NCBI RefSeq assembly: GCF_003254475.1
Contig: NZ_QFYQ01000001.1
Span: 1,116,001 to 1,180,000 of the forward strand
Direction of reading: 5' to 3'
Source: Phenylobacterium soli
Lineage (GTDB): Bacteria; Pseudomonadota; Alphaproteobacteria; Caulobacterales; Caulobacteraceae
DNA length: 64,000 nucleotides
Below, in pieces: positions 61,141-64,000 of this stretch. The position numbers and the translations under genes were made by a program. Under the pieces are notes generated by a model, which was not told the DNA's origin, ran no database searches, and worked only from the letters and a program-made list of their open reading frames with translations. Each line of letters begins with the position of its first letter. Within the stretch, counting starts at the first letter, position 1.

Positions 61141-63624
61141 ATGGCGATCTATCACTTCTCCGCGAAGGTGATCAGCCGCGCCAACGGCTCGAGCGCGTTG
61201 GCGGCGGCCGCCTATCGGTCGGCCTCGCGCCTCAACGATGAACGGCTCGGCCGGCATCACGACTTCACCAACAAGGCCGGCGTCGTTCATTCGGAAGTGC
61301 TGCTGCCGGAGGGCGCGCCGGCACGATGGCGGGATCGCGAGACGCTGTGGAACGAGGTCGAGGCCGGTGAGCGCCGCAGGGACGCGCAGCTCGCCCGCGA
61401 GGTGGAATTCGCCATCCCGCGGGAGATAAACCAGGCCGAGGGGATTCAGCTGGCCCGCGATTTCGTGCAGCGCGCGTTCGTCGACCGCGGCATGGTCGCC
61501 GACCTCAACGTGCACTGGGACGTCGCGGCCGACGGAACGCCGAAGCCCCATGCCCACGTGATGCTCACGATGCGCGAGGCGAGCCCCGAGGGGTTCGGCC
61601 AGAAGGCGCGCGCGTGGAACCGGACAGAGCTGCTCGTGAGCTGGCGCGAAGCCTGGGCGGACCATGTGAACGCGCGGCTGGCTGCGCTCGACATCGATGC
61701 CGCCGTCGATCACCGCAGCCTCAAGGACCAGGGGATCGATCTCGAGCCGCAGAACAAGGTGGGCGCCGCAGCCTCGGGTCGCGCCGAACGCGGCGAGCTT
61801 GCGGAGCGTCTCGCGGAGCACCGCGAGATCGCGCGCCGGAACGGCGAAGTGCTCGCGGCGACTCCGTCGGTCGGCCTCGATGCGATCAGCCGCCAGCAGA
61901 GCACCTTCACCGACCACGACCTGATGCGCTTTGCGCACCGGCACACCGACGACGCCGAGCAGTTCCAGCGGGCGCTATCGGCGATGCGGACCTCGCCCGA
62001 GCGGGTCGCGCTGGGCAAGGACGGCGCCGGGCGTGAACGGTTCACGACGCGGGACATGCTCGCCGTCGAGCAGCGGCTGGAAGACGCGGCCGAGCGGCTG
62101 GCCGGCCGCAGCGGCCATGGCGTCGACGGCGCGGGTCCGTACGGGCGGGCCGCGGCGCTCGGGTCCGAGCAGGCGGCGGCGCTGGCCCACGTCACCTCGG
62201 GCCATGACCTCGCGCTGGTCGTGGGCTACGCCGGATCCGGCAAGAGCGCGATGCTGGGCGCGGCGCGCGACGCCTGGGAGGCGCAGGGGCTGACCGTCTG
62301 TGGCGCGGCGCTTTCGGGCATCGCGGGCGAGAGCCTCGAAGGTGGTTCCGGCATCCGCTCGCGCACGCTCGCCAGCCTGGAGCACAGCTGGGCGAACGAC
62401 CGCGACCGGCTTGGCCCGAACGACGTCTTGGTGGTCGATGAGGCGGGGATGGTCGGGTCGCGCCAGATGGAACGTGTCCTCGGCGCCGCGGAGCGCGCCG
62501 GCGCCAAGGTGGTGCTGGTCGGTGATGTCGAGCAGCTCCAGGCCATCGAAGCCGGCGCCGCTTTCCGCGCCCTGGCCGAACGCCACGGGGCGGCCGAGAT
62601 CACCGAGGTCCGCCGGCAGACCGCGGACTGGCAGCGGCAGGCGACGCGGGAGTTCGCCACCGGCCGCACGTCCCAGGCGCTCGAGCGCTACGCCGAGCAA
62701 GGCGCGGTCGTCGAACATGCGACGCGGGCCGAGGCGCGGGCGGGCGTCGTGGCGGGCTGGGACCAGGCCCGCGCCGCGCATCCCGATGCGCGCCAGATCA
62801 TACTCGCGCACACCCGGGCCGACGTCGCCGAGCTGAATGGACTGGCGCGACAACGCCTGAGGGCCAGTGGTCACCTTGGAGAAGACCACCTCATCGAAAC
62901 GGAGCGCGGCGAACGCGCCTTCGCGGTGGGGGACCGCGTCATGTTCCTGCGCAACGAGCGGTCGCTCGGCGTCAAGAATGGCTCATTGGGCGTCGTCGAG
63001 CAGATCGAAGGCGGCAGCCTGGCGGTCCGGCTCGACGGCCCCGACGCGCGGGTGATCGCCTTCTCGACCTGGGCGTACGCGCACATCGACCACGGCTATG
63101 CGGCCACGATCCACAAGAGCCAGGGGGTGACGGTGGACCGCGCTCACTTGCTGGCGACCGGCGGCCTCGACCGCCATGCGACCTATGTCGCCATGACCCG
63201 CCATCGCACGGAGGCGATCCTGCACTATGCGCGGGAGGACTTCCGCAGCCGCGGCGAGCTGACCTCGACGCTGAGCAGGGAGCGGCCCAAGGACACGACC
63301 CTCGACTATCTGGACCGCTACGCCGCTCGACGGGGGCTGGAGCCGGAAGGGCCCGCCACGCGGCGCGCCGATCGCTTCGTGGCGGCTTGGAACGAAGCCA
63401 AACGGCAGGCCGCGAGGGCCGGCGATGATGTGGCCGCCCAACGGGCTGCGGACCGCTTCTTCGGCGCCTTGGCTGTCCAACTACACCGGGATCCGGAACT
63501 CCGGCAGGCGCTGGCCTCGCGACGGAGCGAGCTCGGACTGGAGCGCGGCCGCCCCCAACGCCGTCTGGGCGACGATCTGTTGAGGGCCGTCGGACGCGAC
63601 CGCGGTCTGGATCGCGAACGGTGA
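61141..63624 (+). CDS. traA: Conjugative relaxase TraA (MobA/MobL relaxase plus TraI-like helicase)
   Basis: An 827-residue two-domain transfer protein. The N-terminal MobA/MobL relaxase (about residues 1-230) starts MAIYHFSAKVISR and has metal-binding histidines H137 and H139 in PKPHAHV. The RecD/TraI-type helicase follows, with Walker A GYAGSGKS (362-369), a DEAGM Walker B and the late motif YAATIHKSQGVT. It nicks oriT and unwinds the transferred strand. It is shorter than the 1100-residue Ti form and lacks its long C-terminus. Confidence 0.93.
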   Translation: MAIYHFSAKVISRANGSSALAAAAYRSASRLNDERLGRHHDFTNKAGVVHSEVLLPEGAPARWRDRETLWNEVEAGERRRDAQLAREVEFAIPREINQAEGIQLARDFVQRAFVDRGMVADLNVHWDVAADGTPKPHAHVMLTMREASPEGFGQKARAWNRTELLVSWREAWADHVNARLAALDIDAAVDHRSLKDQGIDLEPQNKVGAAASGRAERGELAERLAEHREIARRNGEVLAATPSVGLDAISRQQSTFTDHDLMRFAHRHTDDAEQFQRALSAMRTSPERVALGKDGAGRERFTTRDMLAVEQRLEDAAERLAGRSGHGVDGAGPYGRAAALGSEQAAALAHVTSGHDLALVVGYAGSGKSAMLGAARDAWEAQGLTVCGAALSGIAGESLEGGSGIRSRTLASLEHSWANDRDRLGPNDVLVVDEAGMVGSRQMERVLGAAERAGAKVVLVGDVEQLQAIEAGAAFRALAERHGAAEITEVRRQTADWQRQATREFATGRTSQALERYAEQGAVVEHATRAEARAGVVAGWDQARAAHPDARQIILAHTRADVAELNGLARQRLRASGHLGEDHLIETERGERAFAVGDRVMFLRNERSLGVKNGSLGVVEQIEGGSLAVRLDGPDARVIAFSTWAYAHIDHGYAATIHKSQGVTVDRAHLLATGGLDRHATYVAMTRHRTEAILHYAREDFRSRGELTSTLSRERPKDTTLDYLDRYAARRGLEPEGPATRRADRFVAAWNEAKRQAARAGDDVAAQRAADRFFGALAVQLHRDPELRQALASRRSELGLERGRPQRRLGDDLLRAVGRDRGLDRER

Positions 63625-63730
63625 CGCCTGGCAAGCGCATGAACGGCGGCTGACTGAGCGCGTCAGGCGAACCTCAGCCGCGGTGTGGAACGTTCTCCCG
63701 GCGCGTGACACGCAGCCTTTGGAGATCCAC

Positions 63731-64000
63731 ATGAAGACGATCCTGACTGCGCTCCTGGCGGCCGTGGCGCTGGGCGCGATCGCTGCGCCCGCCCTGGCCC
63801 ACGAACCGGAAGAGCGCGACTATGCCCAGTACTTCGGCGGCTATCCGTCGTTCGAGGCGCTCTATCAGCACGAATACGCCGGCATCCAGCACGGCCTGCG
63901 CGACGGATCCTATTCACGCCGGGAGGCCGGCTACTTCTTCCGCCAGCTCGACGATATCCGCCGGCGCGAGGCCTACTACCGCTCGCGCGACGGCTATCTC
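63731..64000 (+). CDS. Exported small protein, 3' end beyond window
   Basis: An ATG with GGAG upstream opens a frame through the window edge. MKTILTALLAAVALGAIAAPALA is a clear signal peptide with cleavage before HE. The visible mature part is rich in Tyr, Arg and Glu (YFGGYPSFEALYQHEYAGI, then RREAYYRSRDGYL). I recognise no family. It follows traA and may be an envelope protein of the element. Confidence 0.65.
   Translation, partial: MKTILTALLAAVALGAIAAPALAHEPEERDYAQYFGGYPSFEALYQHEYAGIQHGLRDGSYSRREAGYFFRQLDDIRRREAYYRSRDGYL

Overview
The window reads as the chromosome of a GC-rich alphaproteobacterium, most likely of the Caulobacteraceae (Caulobacter/Phenylobacterium type). This is inferred from the gene repertoire: EipA/DUF1134, an entericidin, short-form homogentisate dioxygenase and fumarylacetoacetase, Coq7, GluQRS, and Ti/Rhizobium-type transfer genes. 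No 16S or other species marker is present.

Bases 1-41,190 are ordinary chromosome. Translation and tRNA genes include lepA, the rpmI-rplT and pheS-pheT blocks, and gluQ. Envelope and transport genes include an MHS-type MFS permease, eipA, a GT39-like membrane protein, a sterol-desaturase family hydroxylase, nhaA, dsbB, a DedA/YqaA protein and feoA-feoB behind a Fur-like box. A tyrosine/homogentisate degradation operon (hppD, isoaspartyl peptidase, hmgA, an 89-codon gene, fahA, marR) has overlapping or nearly touching genes. Downstream of a TetR gene lies a cassette of three tiny membrane-protein genes (37, 37 and 32 codons), each with its own near-consensus promoter. Two of these promoters carry the same upstream element at the same spacing, and the third overlaps a near-perfect 23-bp palindrome beside the TetR gene.

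From about 41,193 to the right edge lies an integrative, conjugative-type element. Its left end cuts a tRNA-Leu(CAA) gene in the anticodon loop. An integrase gene and a complete, different tRNA-Leu(CAA) with its own promoter follow. Next come an AlpA-like regulator and a defence island: SIR2 plus HerA-like ATPase, then AAA ATPase plus subtilase (IetAS type), then a NYN-domain nuclease. The mobility backbone follows: XRE regulator, ParB-like protein, DUF736, ArdC, a second integrase closely related to the first, TraG/VirD4, TraD, TraC, an oriT-like site and the TraA relaxase/helicase. A mating-pair T4SS and the right attachment site are not in the window and presumably lie beyond base 64,000.

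The most interesting points are the tiny-gene cassette, the tRNA-Leu disruption with a carried replacement, the two adjacent defence modules, the twin integrases sharing an upstream palindrome, and the recognisable oriT.
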